The notes beneath the pieces are model-generated. The model had not been told where the DNA came from. It was given only the letters and a program-made list of their open reading frames with translations, and searched no databases. A stretch of DNA of 19,018 nucleotides, taken from the NCBI GenBank assembly GCA_051870755.1, contig JBJECE010000005.1, positions 1 through 19,018 of the forward strand, read 5' to 3'. Shown piece after piece: positions 6,095 through 13,745 of this stretch (positions within the stretch are counted from its first letter, which is position 1; each line of letters begins with the position of its first letter). Position numbers and translations under genes: made by a program. The stretch is from W0P28-013 sp051870755. GTDB lineage: Bacteria > Bacteroidota > Bacteroidia > Bacteroidales > Paludibacteraceae.

Positions 6095-8163
6095 TGAAAG
6101 TATTGCTTGTATATAGCGGTAACCATCACGATGGTGGTTGTACGAATGTGTTTGTTACGGAACAAGGTAATGCCTTGATTCAGGCGGGCATCGAAGTATC
6201 CTATTTTACCATACAGGGTAAAGGTATGTTTGGCTATTTGAGTAACCTACGGCGCTTGAAACGGACAATTCGTGCCGAGAAACCGGATTTGGTGCATGCA
6301 CATTATGGCATGTCGGGCGCATTGGCGGTGTTGCAACGCTTGGTACCGGTAGTTACTACCTATCATAACGGCGAGACACTGACGTGTATGGGACGTTTGT
6401 CGTCGAAGTTGGCATTGCGCCATAGTGCATACAATATATTTGTGGCACAACATATTTATGATTTGTTGACACCGAAACCGAAACGATATACCATCTTGCC
6501 ATGCGGCATTTGGCTGTCGCAGCAGCCGTTGATTCCTAAAGACGAAGCGCGTGCCACATTGGGACTCCCAACCAACAAACCCAACATTTTGTTTGGAGGT
6601 GCATTTTCGAATCTGCGGAAAAATGTGGCGCTGGCGCGCGAAGCGGTCCAACGCTTACCATTCGAAGTAAATTTGATAGAGATGAAAGGGTGGAATCGTC
6701 AGCAAGTAAATCAGTTATTTTGTGCCTGCGATATGCTGCTGTTACCAACCAAAAGTGAAGGTTCGCCACAAGTGGTTAAAGAGGCGATGGCTTGTAATTG
6801 CCCGGTAGTGGCGACGAGCGTAGCCGACATCCCTTATCTATTGCTCGGCGTTAAAAATTCGTATGTAACCGATTTCGACCCGCAGGAGATAGCAAACAAA
6901 ATAGTAGAAGTGCTCGACGATGGCGGGCGTAGCGACGGACGACAACGTATCGAAACGTTACAATTGGACAATACCTTTGTCGCCGAAAAATTGATCAACA
7001 TCTATAAAAGCGTCTTGCACATCGATACGGGCAGTACGGATAAAAAATTGGATGTGTTGGCGTTTTATTTGCCGCAATTTTATCCTACGCCGGAGAATAA
7101 TACTTGGTTTGGTGCCGGTTTTACGGAGTGGACGAATGTCGGCAAATCGAAGCCGTTGTTCAAAGGACACTATCAGCCCAAAGTACCGACCGATTTAGGT
7201 TACTACGATTTGCGTTTACCCGAAGTGCGACAGGCACAAGCCGAATTGGCCAAACAGGCCGGCATCACGGCTTTTTGCTATTATCATTATTGGTTTGGCA
7301 ACGGGCGACAAATGCTCGAAATGCCACTGAATCAAGTGGTTGAATTGGGCGAACCGGACTTCCCGTTTTGCGTCTGTTGGGCGAACCACACCTGGTACAA
7401 AAAAACATGGGATGCCCAACGCAGTGTGTTGGACAAAAAACAACTATTGCGTGTAACGTATGGCGACGAGACGGAATGGCGCCGGCACTTTGACGCATTA
7501 GTGCATATATTCAGGGACAAACGTTATTATCGCATCGATGGTCGTTTGGTGTTTGTGTTCTATCGCATCGAAGATATACCAAACGTGGAGCAGATGCAGC
7601 AATGTTGGCAACAATGGGCACAACAAGCCGGATTGGGCGGTTTCTATTTTATGAGTTATGTCGATGACGTTATGCGATTACAGCATCGGTCTCATGCCTC
7701 ATGCGAACAAATCATTTTGTGTTGTAAAAACGAAATTGACTCTTTTGGTGCGACTGCCAGATTGCGCAAGGGGAGTCGTTTCGCGCGCATGGTTTTGTCG
7801 GAGTTCTTTGGTCATTCGCTGAATGTGCATAACTACGCATCTGTTCGGTTGCGTTTATTGTCGGAGCACTTTTCCGAAGAAAATGTGATACCAACGTTGC
7901 TGCCCAATTTCGACAATACACCGCGTCGCGACAAAGGCGCCATGGTGCTCGACGAGGCGACGCCCGAACAATTTTATCTGCATTGTAAGGAAACCTTTGC
8001 TTATTTGCGGAATAAGAAACAGCCGATTGCTTTTGTCAAATCGTGGAACGAGTGGGGCGAAGGCAATTATCTGGAACCGGACATCAAATATAGACATGGC
8101 TATATAGACGCCTTGCGCAAGGCAATTGATGAATTTAACGCAGACAGAGCAGGGAACAAATGA
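6094..8163 (+). CDS. Two-domain glycosyltransferase: GT4 domain fused to WbsX-like (GH99-like) domain
   Basis: A 689-residue fusion. Residues 1-310 form a GT4-type GT-B enzyme: VHAHYGMSGALAVL (67-80), TTYHNGET (88-95), ILFGGAFSNLRKN (165-177) and the E-x7-E pair Glu222/Glu230 in SEGSPQVVKEAMACNCPVV. After a short linker, residues 319-680 match the WbsX-type domain: LAFYLPQFYPTPENNTWFG, GFTEWTNV (342-349), CYYHYWF (395-401), CWANHTW (428-434), IDGRLVFVFY (481-490) and KSWNEWGEGNYLEP (649-662). WbsX proteins occur in O-antigen and capsule loci and resemble the GH99 fold. The start is the ATG at 6094 overlapping the previous stop, not the upstream ATG at 6055, which lies inside the preceding gene. 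It overlaps the next gene by ATGA. Both domains keep key residues, so the fusion may add and process a sugar in one polypeptide. Confidence 0.9.
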   Translation: MKVLLVYSGNHHDGGCTNVFVTEQGNALIQAGIEVSYFTIQGKGMFGYLSNLRRLKRTIRAEKPDLVHAHYGMSGALAVLQRLVPVVTTYHNGETLTCMGRLSSKLALRHSAYNIFVAQHIYDLLTPKPKRYTILPCGIWLSQQPLIPKDEARATLGLPTNKPNILFGGAFSNLRKNVALAREAVQRLPFEVNLIEMKGWNRQQVNQLFCACDMLLLPTKSEGSPQVVKEAMACNCPVVATSVADIPYLLLGVKNSYVTDFDPQEIANKIVEVLDDGGRSDGRQRIETLQLDNTFVAEKLINIYKSVLHIDTGSTDKKLDVLAFYLPQFYPTPENNTWFGAGFTEWTNVGKSKPLFKGHYQPKVPTDLGYYDLRLPEVRQAQAELAKQAGITAFCYYHYWFGNGRQMLEMPLNQVVELGEPDFPFCVCWANHTWYKKTWDAQRSVLDKKQLLRVTYGDETEWRRHFDALVHIFRDKRYYRIDGRLVFVFYRIEDIPNVEQMQQCWQQWAQQAGLGGFYFMSYVDDVMRLQHRSHASCEQIILCCKNEIDSFGATARLRKGSRFARMVLSEFFGHSLNVHNYASVRLRLLSEHFSEENVIPTLLPNFDNTPRRDKGAMVLDEATPEQFYLHCKETFAYLRNKKQPIAFVKSWNEWGEGNYLEPDIKYRHGYIDALRKAIDEFNADRAGNK

Positions 8164-9164
8164 TAACGATACTCGGCAATAGAACCCAAATAGACGTATC
8201 GGCATGGAATGCGCTGGTGACCGCTTCTTCCACGGCGACATGGTTTCAAACACCCGAAGCCTACGACTTCTATGCGTCGCTGCCACAAGAGATGCAGCCG
8301 TTTGTGGTCGGAGTGGCCGACGATAACAAATTGTGCGGCGTGGTGGTGGGTTACGTTACGCAAGATAGCAATGCCCTGAAACAATTTTTTACGCGCCGTG
8401 CCATCATCATTGGTGGGCCGTTGTTAGATGATAATATTAGCGATACAGCGTTGGAACAGTTATTGTTGGCGCTGCGTAAGTGTTTGAAACAGAGTGCTAT
8501 CTATATCGAGATGCGCAATTTCAACGATTACAGCCGTTGGCGACCGGTGTTCGAGTGCTGCGGTTTTGCCTATCAGCCTCATTTGAATTTCCACATCGAC
8601 ACAAGTTCCGTCGATACGGTTGAACACAATTTGGGTAAAGGCCGCAAACGGGATATTCGTACGTCGTTGCGCGATGGCGCTGTCGTCGTCGAAAATCCAT
8701 CGGCAGAACAACTGCACCAATTCTATGTGTTGTTGCAGCATCTCTATCGCACGAAAGTGAAAACGCCCTTGTTCTCGTTGTCATTTTTTGAGCATCTGCA
8801 GACTTTGGCATCGGCAAAAGTGTTGTTGGTCGCGTTTCGTGGCGAGATTATTGGTGGCACTGTGTGTATGTGTCTGACGGGGCGCGCGGTGTACGAATGG
8901 TTTGTATGCGGTCAAGATGGCGTGTATAAAAATATATTTCCAAGTTCGTTGGCCACATACGCCGGCATTCGTTATGCTGCCGAACATGAGATGTCTCGCT
9001 TCGACATGATGGGCGCCGGCACTCCGACCGAAAATTATGGGGTTCGCGATTTCAAGGCGCGTTTTGGTGGCCGTTTGGTCGAACATGGGCGTTGGCTGCA
9101 TATTTGTAAACCACTATTATACCATCTGGGTACATGGGGAGTGAAATTGTTAAAAAAAATATGA
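8160..9164 (+). CDS. FemAB-like GNAT-fold transferase, first of two
   Basis: A 334-residue soluble protein of the FemAB/BioF2-like acyltransferase group (double GNAT fold). Residues 159-173 (GKGRKRDIRTSLRDG) match the conserved arginine-rich helix of the family; VLLVAFRGEIIGGTVCM (221-237), YEWFVCG (245-251), PSSLATYAGIRYA (261-273) and FDMMGAGTP (281-289) form the second GNAT-like half, and YGVRDFKARFGG (293-304) is the typical FKxxFG end. Family members transfer aminoacyl groups from tRNA to peptidoglycan, or other acyl groups, and are frequent in exopolysaccharide loci. Here modification of an amino sugar in the glycan is the natural guess, but the substrate is inferred. It overlaps the genes on both sides by four bases (ATGA). 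Together with the next gene it makes a divergent tandem pair. Confidence 0.85.
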   Translation: MITILGNRTQIDVSAWNALVTASSTATWFQTPEAYDFYASLPQEMQPFVVGVADDNKLCGVVVGYVTQDSNALKQFFTRRAIIIGGPLLDDNISDTALEQLLLALRKCLKQSAIYIEMRNFNDYSRWRPVFECCGFAYQPHLNFHIDTSSVDTVEHNLGKGRKRDIRTSLRDGAVVVENPSAEQLHQFYVLLQHLYRTKVKTPLFSLSFFEHLQTLASAKVLLVAFRGEIIGGTVCMCLTGRAVYEWFVCGQDGVYKNIFPSSLATYAGIRYAAEHEMSRFDMMGAGTPTENYGVRDFKARFGGRLVEHGRWLHICKPLLYHLGTWGVKLLKKI

Positions 9165-10258
9165 TAATGGCATATCAGTTTGAACAGATAAATCCAACAG
9201 CCGAAGAATGGCAACGTATCGAAGATACCTACGATAGCACCTGCTTTCACACCAAACAATGGTGCGATTATTTACGTCGCATTCATTATGCACCTATTAT
9301 TATTGCAGTTAAGGCCGATGGCGTACATATTGGCTATTTTGTAGGTGAAAAAATTTGGCGGGGATTCACATTGATTACAGCGCCATTTGAAGGAATCGGA
9401 ACTTACACACAAGGCCTTTGTTTTTTTGAAGAAGTGTCACAAGAGCAACGTATCTGCATCTATATACAACTTGCAGAATGGATTATGCGTCATCACATTG
9501 CATCCTATATGCAGGTGGATGATTGGCAGTTGCGTTGCGACAGAACCGATTGGATACCCAATAACCAATTTACCCATCCGCTATTGGATAAATACGCCAT
9601 TCGGTATGAAGTGCGGCCGACATTGCATGTTGCCTTAAACGGCAAAAGTGAAGAAGAATTGTGGGCAGGTTGTCATTATAAATCGTGTAAATATTCTGTC
9701 AATAAAGCACGGAAACACAATTTGCATGTTCAACTTGTCGAACGCTTTGAAGATATTCGTCCTTTTACCCGGGTGCATCATGACCAATTAGTCGAGGTAT
9801 GCGCCCATAAAGGCATGAAACCCAAACCTTCGCAAAGCCAACAGCGTATGCAGGTATTATGTGAATCGCTATTCCCCAACAGAGTATTGATGCTAAAAGT
9901 GGTCGGCCCCGATGAAAATGGTGTAGAACAAGTGATGTCATCCGGCATATTTTGTATCGACAAAGGCGAATGTTCCTATTGGACAGGAGCAAGTTATCAG
10001 CGTTATCAAAAATATTGTCCAAACGAATTGATGGTATGGGAAGCGATGCGTATGTTGCGCGAGCGTGGCGCCGGCGATTTGAATTTTTGCGGCATGGCCT
10101 CGTATAAATTAAAATTCGGAACAATATACGCTTATGTACCTCGCTTAATTTTTACAAAATATAAATTCATTTACGCTTTGAAAACATTTGCCAAAAATTG
10201 CTTTTATGACACACGTTTTTTGATGGCTAAATTGAAAAGAAAATATTTCTCAAAATGA
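9161..10258 (+). CDS. FemAB-like GNAT-fold transferase, second of two
   Basis: A 365-residue protein with the same architecture as its upstream neighbour but little residue identity. It shows TCFHTKQWCDYLRR (27-40) as in the family's N-terminal entry motif, a basic helix SCKYSVNKARKHNL (175-188), VMSSGIFCIDKGECSYWTGA (258-277), CPNELMVWEAMRMLRERG (286-303) and DLNFCGMASYKLKFG (306-320). The start at 9161 is chosen because its ATGA overlaps the preceding stop; a second ATG two codons on (9167) is equally possible, and the upstream in-frame GTG/ATG region inside the previous gene is not needed. Base composition is more AT-rich than in the gene before it, so the pair need not be a recent duplication. 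A role in acyl or aminoacyl modification of the polysaccharide is inferred. Confidence 0.82.
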   Translation: MIMAYQFEQINPTAEEWQRIEDTYDSTCFHTKQWCDYLRRIHYAPIIIAVKADGVHIGYFVGEKIWRGFTLITAPFEGIGTYTQGLCFFEEVSQEQRICIYIQLAEWIMRHHIASYMQVDDWQLRCDRTDWIPNNQFTHPLLDKYAIRYEVRPTLHVALNGKSEEELWAGCHYKSCKYSVNKARKHNLHVQLVERFEDIRPFTRVHHDQLVEVCAHKGMKPKPSQSQQRMQVLCESLFPNRVLMLKVVGPDENGVEQVMSSGIFCIDKGECSYWTGASYQRYQKYCPNELMVWEAMRMLRERGAGDLNFCGMASYKLKFGTIYAYVPRLIFTKYKFIYALKTFAKNCFYDTRFLMAKLKRKYFSK

Positions 10259-11328
10259 ACATCCTTATCGACATAGGGCATCCTGCGCATGTACACATGT
10301 TTCACTATTTTGCAATCGAAATGCAAAAGCGGGGGCATCAGGTGTTATTTACATGTCGGGATAAGGAGTTTGAGGTTGCACTATTGCAGTCGTTTGGCTT
10401 GAAATTCGTGAATTTTGGCAAAAAATCAACATCGACTGTCAGGAAAATATTCGATCTGTTGAAATTTGATTGGAAAGAGTGGCGTGTGGCGCGTCGCTTC
10501 AAACCGCATGTTTTTTTGAGTCATGGCTCCATCACGGCTTCGCATGTGGCATGGTTGATGCGACGACCGAGTATTGCGTTCGAGGATACATTCAATATGG
10601 AACAAATTCGCTTGTGGAAACGTTTCGCAAATGTGATACTGACTTCAGAATACGATCATCCGCTGAAATCGCCGAAAGTGATGCGCTACGCAGGATACAA
10701 TGAGTTGTTGTATCTGCACCCGAACCGTTTTGTACCCGATTCGGCGGTTTTGAAAGAACTCGGTGTGCAACCTCATGAAAAATATGTGATTATGCGTTTC
10801 GTGTCGTGGAATGCTACCCATGACAGAGGACATCGCGGTTTGTCGTTGACTAATAAATTACAGGCAGTCAAAGCATTTTCACGTTATGCAAAAATTTTCA
10901 TTTCGTCCGAAAAACCACTGCCGACCGAGTTCGAACCATATCGTATAACCATTGCACCGGAACGTATGCACGATGCCATGGCCTACGCATCACTTATTTT
11001 CGGCGAAAGCGCAACGATGGTTTCCGAAGGTGTAATGTTGGGCGTTCCCGGAATTTATATCGACGACACCGGACGCCTTTATACCAAAGAATTACATGAT
11101 AAATATGGCTTGTGTTTTAATTATACCGAAAACGAAACCGACCAACAAGCGGCTATCAATAAAGGTGTGGAATTACTGCAAATGACTGAACGCTATTTGC
11201 CAAATTATCATCAGATGTTGGACGAACACATTGATGTAACCGCTTTTTTATGCTGGTTCATCGAAAATTTCCCGCAGTCCGAACGCATTATGCGACAAAA
11301 CCCTGATTTTCAGTATCGTTTCAAGTAA
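10255..11328 (+). CDS. DUF354 family protein (GT-B-like glycosyltransferase fold)
   Basis: A 357-residue soluble protein matching DUF354, a family with a UDP-GlcNAc 2-epimerase/GT-B-like fold found in polysaccharide loci of bacteria and archaea. Diagnostic stretches are ILIDIGHPAHVHMFHYF (3-19), HVFLSHGSITASHVAWLM (85-102), AFEDTF (108-113), KVMRYAGYNELLYLHPNRF (141-159) and IFGESATMVSEGVMLGVPGI (248-267), the last resembling a nucleotide-sugar site in GT-B proteins. The activity of the family is not settled; a glycosyltransferase is likely. It overlaps the preceding gene by ATGA and is separated from the deacetylase gene by 16 bases, so it belongs to the same transcription unit. Confidence 0.88.
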   Translation: MNILIDIGHPAHVHMFHYFAIEMQKRGHQVLFTCRDKEFEVALLQSFGLKFVNFGKKSTSTVRKIFDLLKFDWKEWRVARRFKPHVFLSHGSITASHVAWLMRRPSIAFEDTFNMEQIRLWKRFANVILTSEYDHPLKSPKVMRYAGYNELLYLHPNRFVPDSAVLKELGVQPHEKYVIMRFVSWNATHDRGHRGLSLTNKLQAVKAFSRYAKIFISSEKPLPTEFEPYRITIAPERMHDAMAYASLIFGESATMVSEGVMLGVPGIYIDDTGRLYTKELHDKYGLCFNYTENETDQQAAINKGVELLQMTERYLPNYHQMLDEHIDVTAFLCWFIENFPQSERIMRQNPDFQYRFK

Positions 11329-11344
11329 AACGGCAACAAAAACT

Positions 11345-12136
11345 ATGGACTTTACACGCAAAAAATATGCCAAATTGTTGCAGACGTTGTTGCAAAACGA
11401 CTATCGTTTCATAACTTTTTCGGATTATTGTAGCAAAAAAGCACTGCCATCTGACGGAAAATTCGTAATTTTGCGACACGATGTGGACGACAAAGCCGAC
11501 CATGCGTTACTGATTGCCCAATGTGAAGCACAAATGGGAGTTGTGGCAAGTTACTATTTCCGCGTAGTGCCCGAAAGCAATCAACCGCACATCATTCGGC
11601 AAATTGCTGCGTTGGGACACGAAATAGGCTATCACTACGAGGATATGACCATCTGCAACGGCGATGCCGCGCAGGCAAAAACGCACTTCGAACGACAGTT
11701 GGCCTATTTCCGACAGTTTTATCCCGTGTGTACCATTTGCATGCACGGCGCACCACGCAGCCGTTTCGATGGCAAAGATTTGTGGGAAACGTGCAGTTAT
11801 AGCGATTTCGGCATTGTGGGCGAACCCTATTTCGATACGGATTTCTCAGATGTGTTCTATCTGACTGATACCGGTCGGCGATGGGACGGATACAAAGTGA
11901 GTGTGCGCGACAAGATTCCGCATTTTCAGGACGAGTGGATACGGCGCGGTCTTGTCTATCGTACTACAAACGACCTTATGCGAGCGGCTGCCGATGGCAC
12001 GTTGCCGCCGCACATCATGATGACCACACACCCGCAACGCTGGACAAATAACTACGCCGAGTGGCTGAAAGAGTGGGGCATGCAACATCTGAAAAACAGT
12101 GTGAAACGATTGCTGATAATGTATAACGCCAACTAA
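11345..12136 (+). CDS. Polysaccharide deacetylase-like protein (NodB fold)
   Basis: A 263-residue protein with the motif order of NodB-type carbohydrate esterase family 4 relatives: ILRHDVDDKADHAL (42-55) carrying the Asp-Asp metal/base pair, GHEIGYHYE (91-99) with the metal histidines, HGAPRSRFDGKDLWE (134-148) and TTHPQRW (227-233) with the late catalytic histidine. No signal peptide is visible, so it probably acts on cytoplasmic lipid-linked intermediates or nucleotide sugars rather than on the exported polymer. Its likely job is N- or O-deacetylation of a sugar residue, which would expose an amine; the two FemAB-like transferases upstream could use such an amine. Spacing is 16 bases upstream and 18 downstream, in line with a continuous operon. 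Confidence 0.82.
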   Translation: MDFTRKKYAKLLQTLLQNDYRFITFSDYCSKKALPSDGKFVILRHDVDDKADHALLIAQCEAQMGVVASYYFRVVPESNQPHIIRQIAALGHEIGYHYEDMTICNGDAAQAKTHFERQLAYFRQFYPVCTICMHGAPRSRFDGKDLWETCSYSDFGIVGEPYFDTDFSDVFYLTDTGRRWDGYKVSVRDKIPHFQDEWIRRGLVYRTTNDLMRAAADGTLPPHIMMTTHPQRWTNNYAEWLKEWGMQHLKNSVKRLLIMYNAN

Positions 12137-12154
12137 CAGAACAAACCGACGCGC

Positions 12155-13666
12155 ATGCTATACAAACCGCAATGGAAATTGATAGTGAGCGATATATGCT
12201 TCTTTTTCGTGGCTATGTGCGCTTTCTATCTGACGAAAGAGTATTCCGTCAGATTCTTTTTGGCGCGCTATACGGCCGTGTTTTGCACTATCGCCTGCGC
12301 ATGGCTGTGCATCGGTTATGGCATCGGCAAGTATCGACCGCTGAAACAGAGCCGCTACCGACGCTCGATGATGCGCTTGGTGATAACCGTCGCACTCACT
12401 ATGTGTGTAACCGTGCCGTTGGCCTACGTTTCGTACATCGATTTTTCGATGTTGCAGACCGTGTTGCTGATATGTACAGTGTTTTTGCAAAATGTCGTCG
12501 TGGTCGGGTTGGTGCACATCGTGTACTATGCCGCCTATATCGACGAAGAGCCGGGCGTGTACGAAGAACGACCACCAACGGCTGTCGTGCAACCGCCGTA
12601 CCGTATCGACGACGACACTGCGGCCGAACGCCGGCACGCCATTGATGCACAAACAACGCCGGCCGTCAGAGCGTATGTGTGCCAACATATCGACATACAA
12701 AGTTCGAACACTTTGGTACTCGCCACATCTAACGTGTTCAACTACACATCGTTACGAAATTATCGCTACGATGCGATAGTCAATCTCGAGAAACTGAACA
12801 ACATTCGCGGCATCAACAAAATGTTTTGTGCTGCCAATGCCAAATTGCCCGATGCCGGCAGGGTGCTGTTTTGTTTCGAATCGCGTTCGACACGCAAACA
12901 GCGGCTGCTGAACAAGTGGCCTTTGGGACTTGGCTATGTGTTCTATGGGTTCGACTTTGTGTGGAAACGCATCGTGCCGAAACTGTTTTTGACCAATCGT
13001 CTGTATTACGACATCACGCAAGGCCGCAATCGCGTACTAACAAAAACCGAAGTGCTCGGTCGGTTGTACTATTGCGGTTTCGAAGTGCTTGACCAACAGG
13101 TAATTGACGACTATACGTTGGTAGTGGCGCGTCGCTTGCGACAACCAAATAAGCAGGTGCGCAAACGCTACGGTCCGCTGATCAAACTCCGCCGAATCGG
13201 CAAAAACGGGCAATATTTCGATGTGTACAAAATGCGTACCATGCACCCGTATGCCGAATATTTGCAGCAATATATGTACGACCATCATCATTTGCAGGAG
13301 GGCGGAAAAATTGCCGACGACATTCGCATCTCGACGTTGGGACGATTCTTACGTCGCTGCTGGCTCGACGAGTTGCCTATGCTCATCAATCTGCTGCGAG
13401 GCGAAATGAAATTGGTCGGTGTGCGACCGCTGAGCCAACAGTATTTTAATCTCTATTCCAAGGAGTTACAGCAAAAACGCATCCGGTTCAAACCCGGATT
13501 GCTGCCGCCATTCTATGCCGATATGCCTAAAACGTTGGACGAAATTCAGGCGTCGGAAATGCGCTATCTGACCATGTGCGAACGACGCGGCTGTTTCGTC
13601 GCCGACAACTATTATTTCTGGAAAATTCTTTACAACATCATCATCAAACGCGCCCGAAGCCATTGA
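12155..13666 (+). CDS. Undecaprenyl-phosphate sugar transferase (initiating phosphoglycosyltransferase), Bacteroidetes type
   Basis: A 503-residue protein: four N-terminal membrane segments (about 9-26, 38-58, 73-92, 99-128), a linker rich in charged residues, a central methyltransferase-like region (NLEKLNNIRGINKMF 210-224, RNRVLTKTEVLGRLYYCGFE 291-310), then the sugar-transferase core. The core shows IGKNGQYFDVYKMRTMHPY (348-366), TLGRFLRRCWLDELPML (394-410) with the Asp-Glu catalytic pair of PglC/WcaJ-type enzymes at LDELP, LVGVRPLS (420-427) and KPGLLPPFYADMP (446-458). It would place the first phosphosugar on undecaprenyl phosphate, starting the repeat unit. The hydrophobic re-entrant helix that normally precedes the core is absent; the core joins the central region directly, an arrangement I recall from other Bacteroidetes homologues. 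It is the last gene of the polysaccharide operon. Confidence 0.9.
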   Translation: MLYKPQWKLIVSDICFFFVAMCAFYLTKEYSVRFFLARYTAVFCTIACAWLCIGYGIGKYRPLKQSRYRRSMMRLVITVALTMCVTVPLAYVSYIDFSMLQTVLLICTVFLQNVVVVGLVHIVYYAAYIDEEPGVYEERPPTAVVQPPYRIDDDTAAERRHAIDAQTTPAVRAYVCQHIDIQSSNTLVLATSNVFNYTSLRNYRYDAIVNLEKLNNIRGINKMFCAANAKLPDAGRVLFCFESRSTRKQRLLNKWPLGLGYVFYGFDFVWKRIVPKLFLTNRLYYDITQGRNRVLTKTEVLGRLYYCGFEVLDQQVIDDYTLVVARRLRQPNKQVRKRYGPLIKLRRIGKNGQYFDVYKMRTMHPYAEYLQQYMYDHHHLQEGGKIADDIRISTLGRFLRRCWLDELPMLINLLRGEMKLVGVRPLSQQYFNLYSKELQQKRIRFKPGLLPPFYADMPKTLDEIQASEMRYLTMCERRGCFVADNYYFWKILYNIIIKRARSH

Positions 13667-13745
13667 ACGGCGATGAACAATACAATAAAAAAGCAGTAAC
13701 AAATTTCTGATTTTTAGACATTTAGACCTTCAAACTATTTACGCC

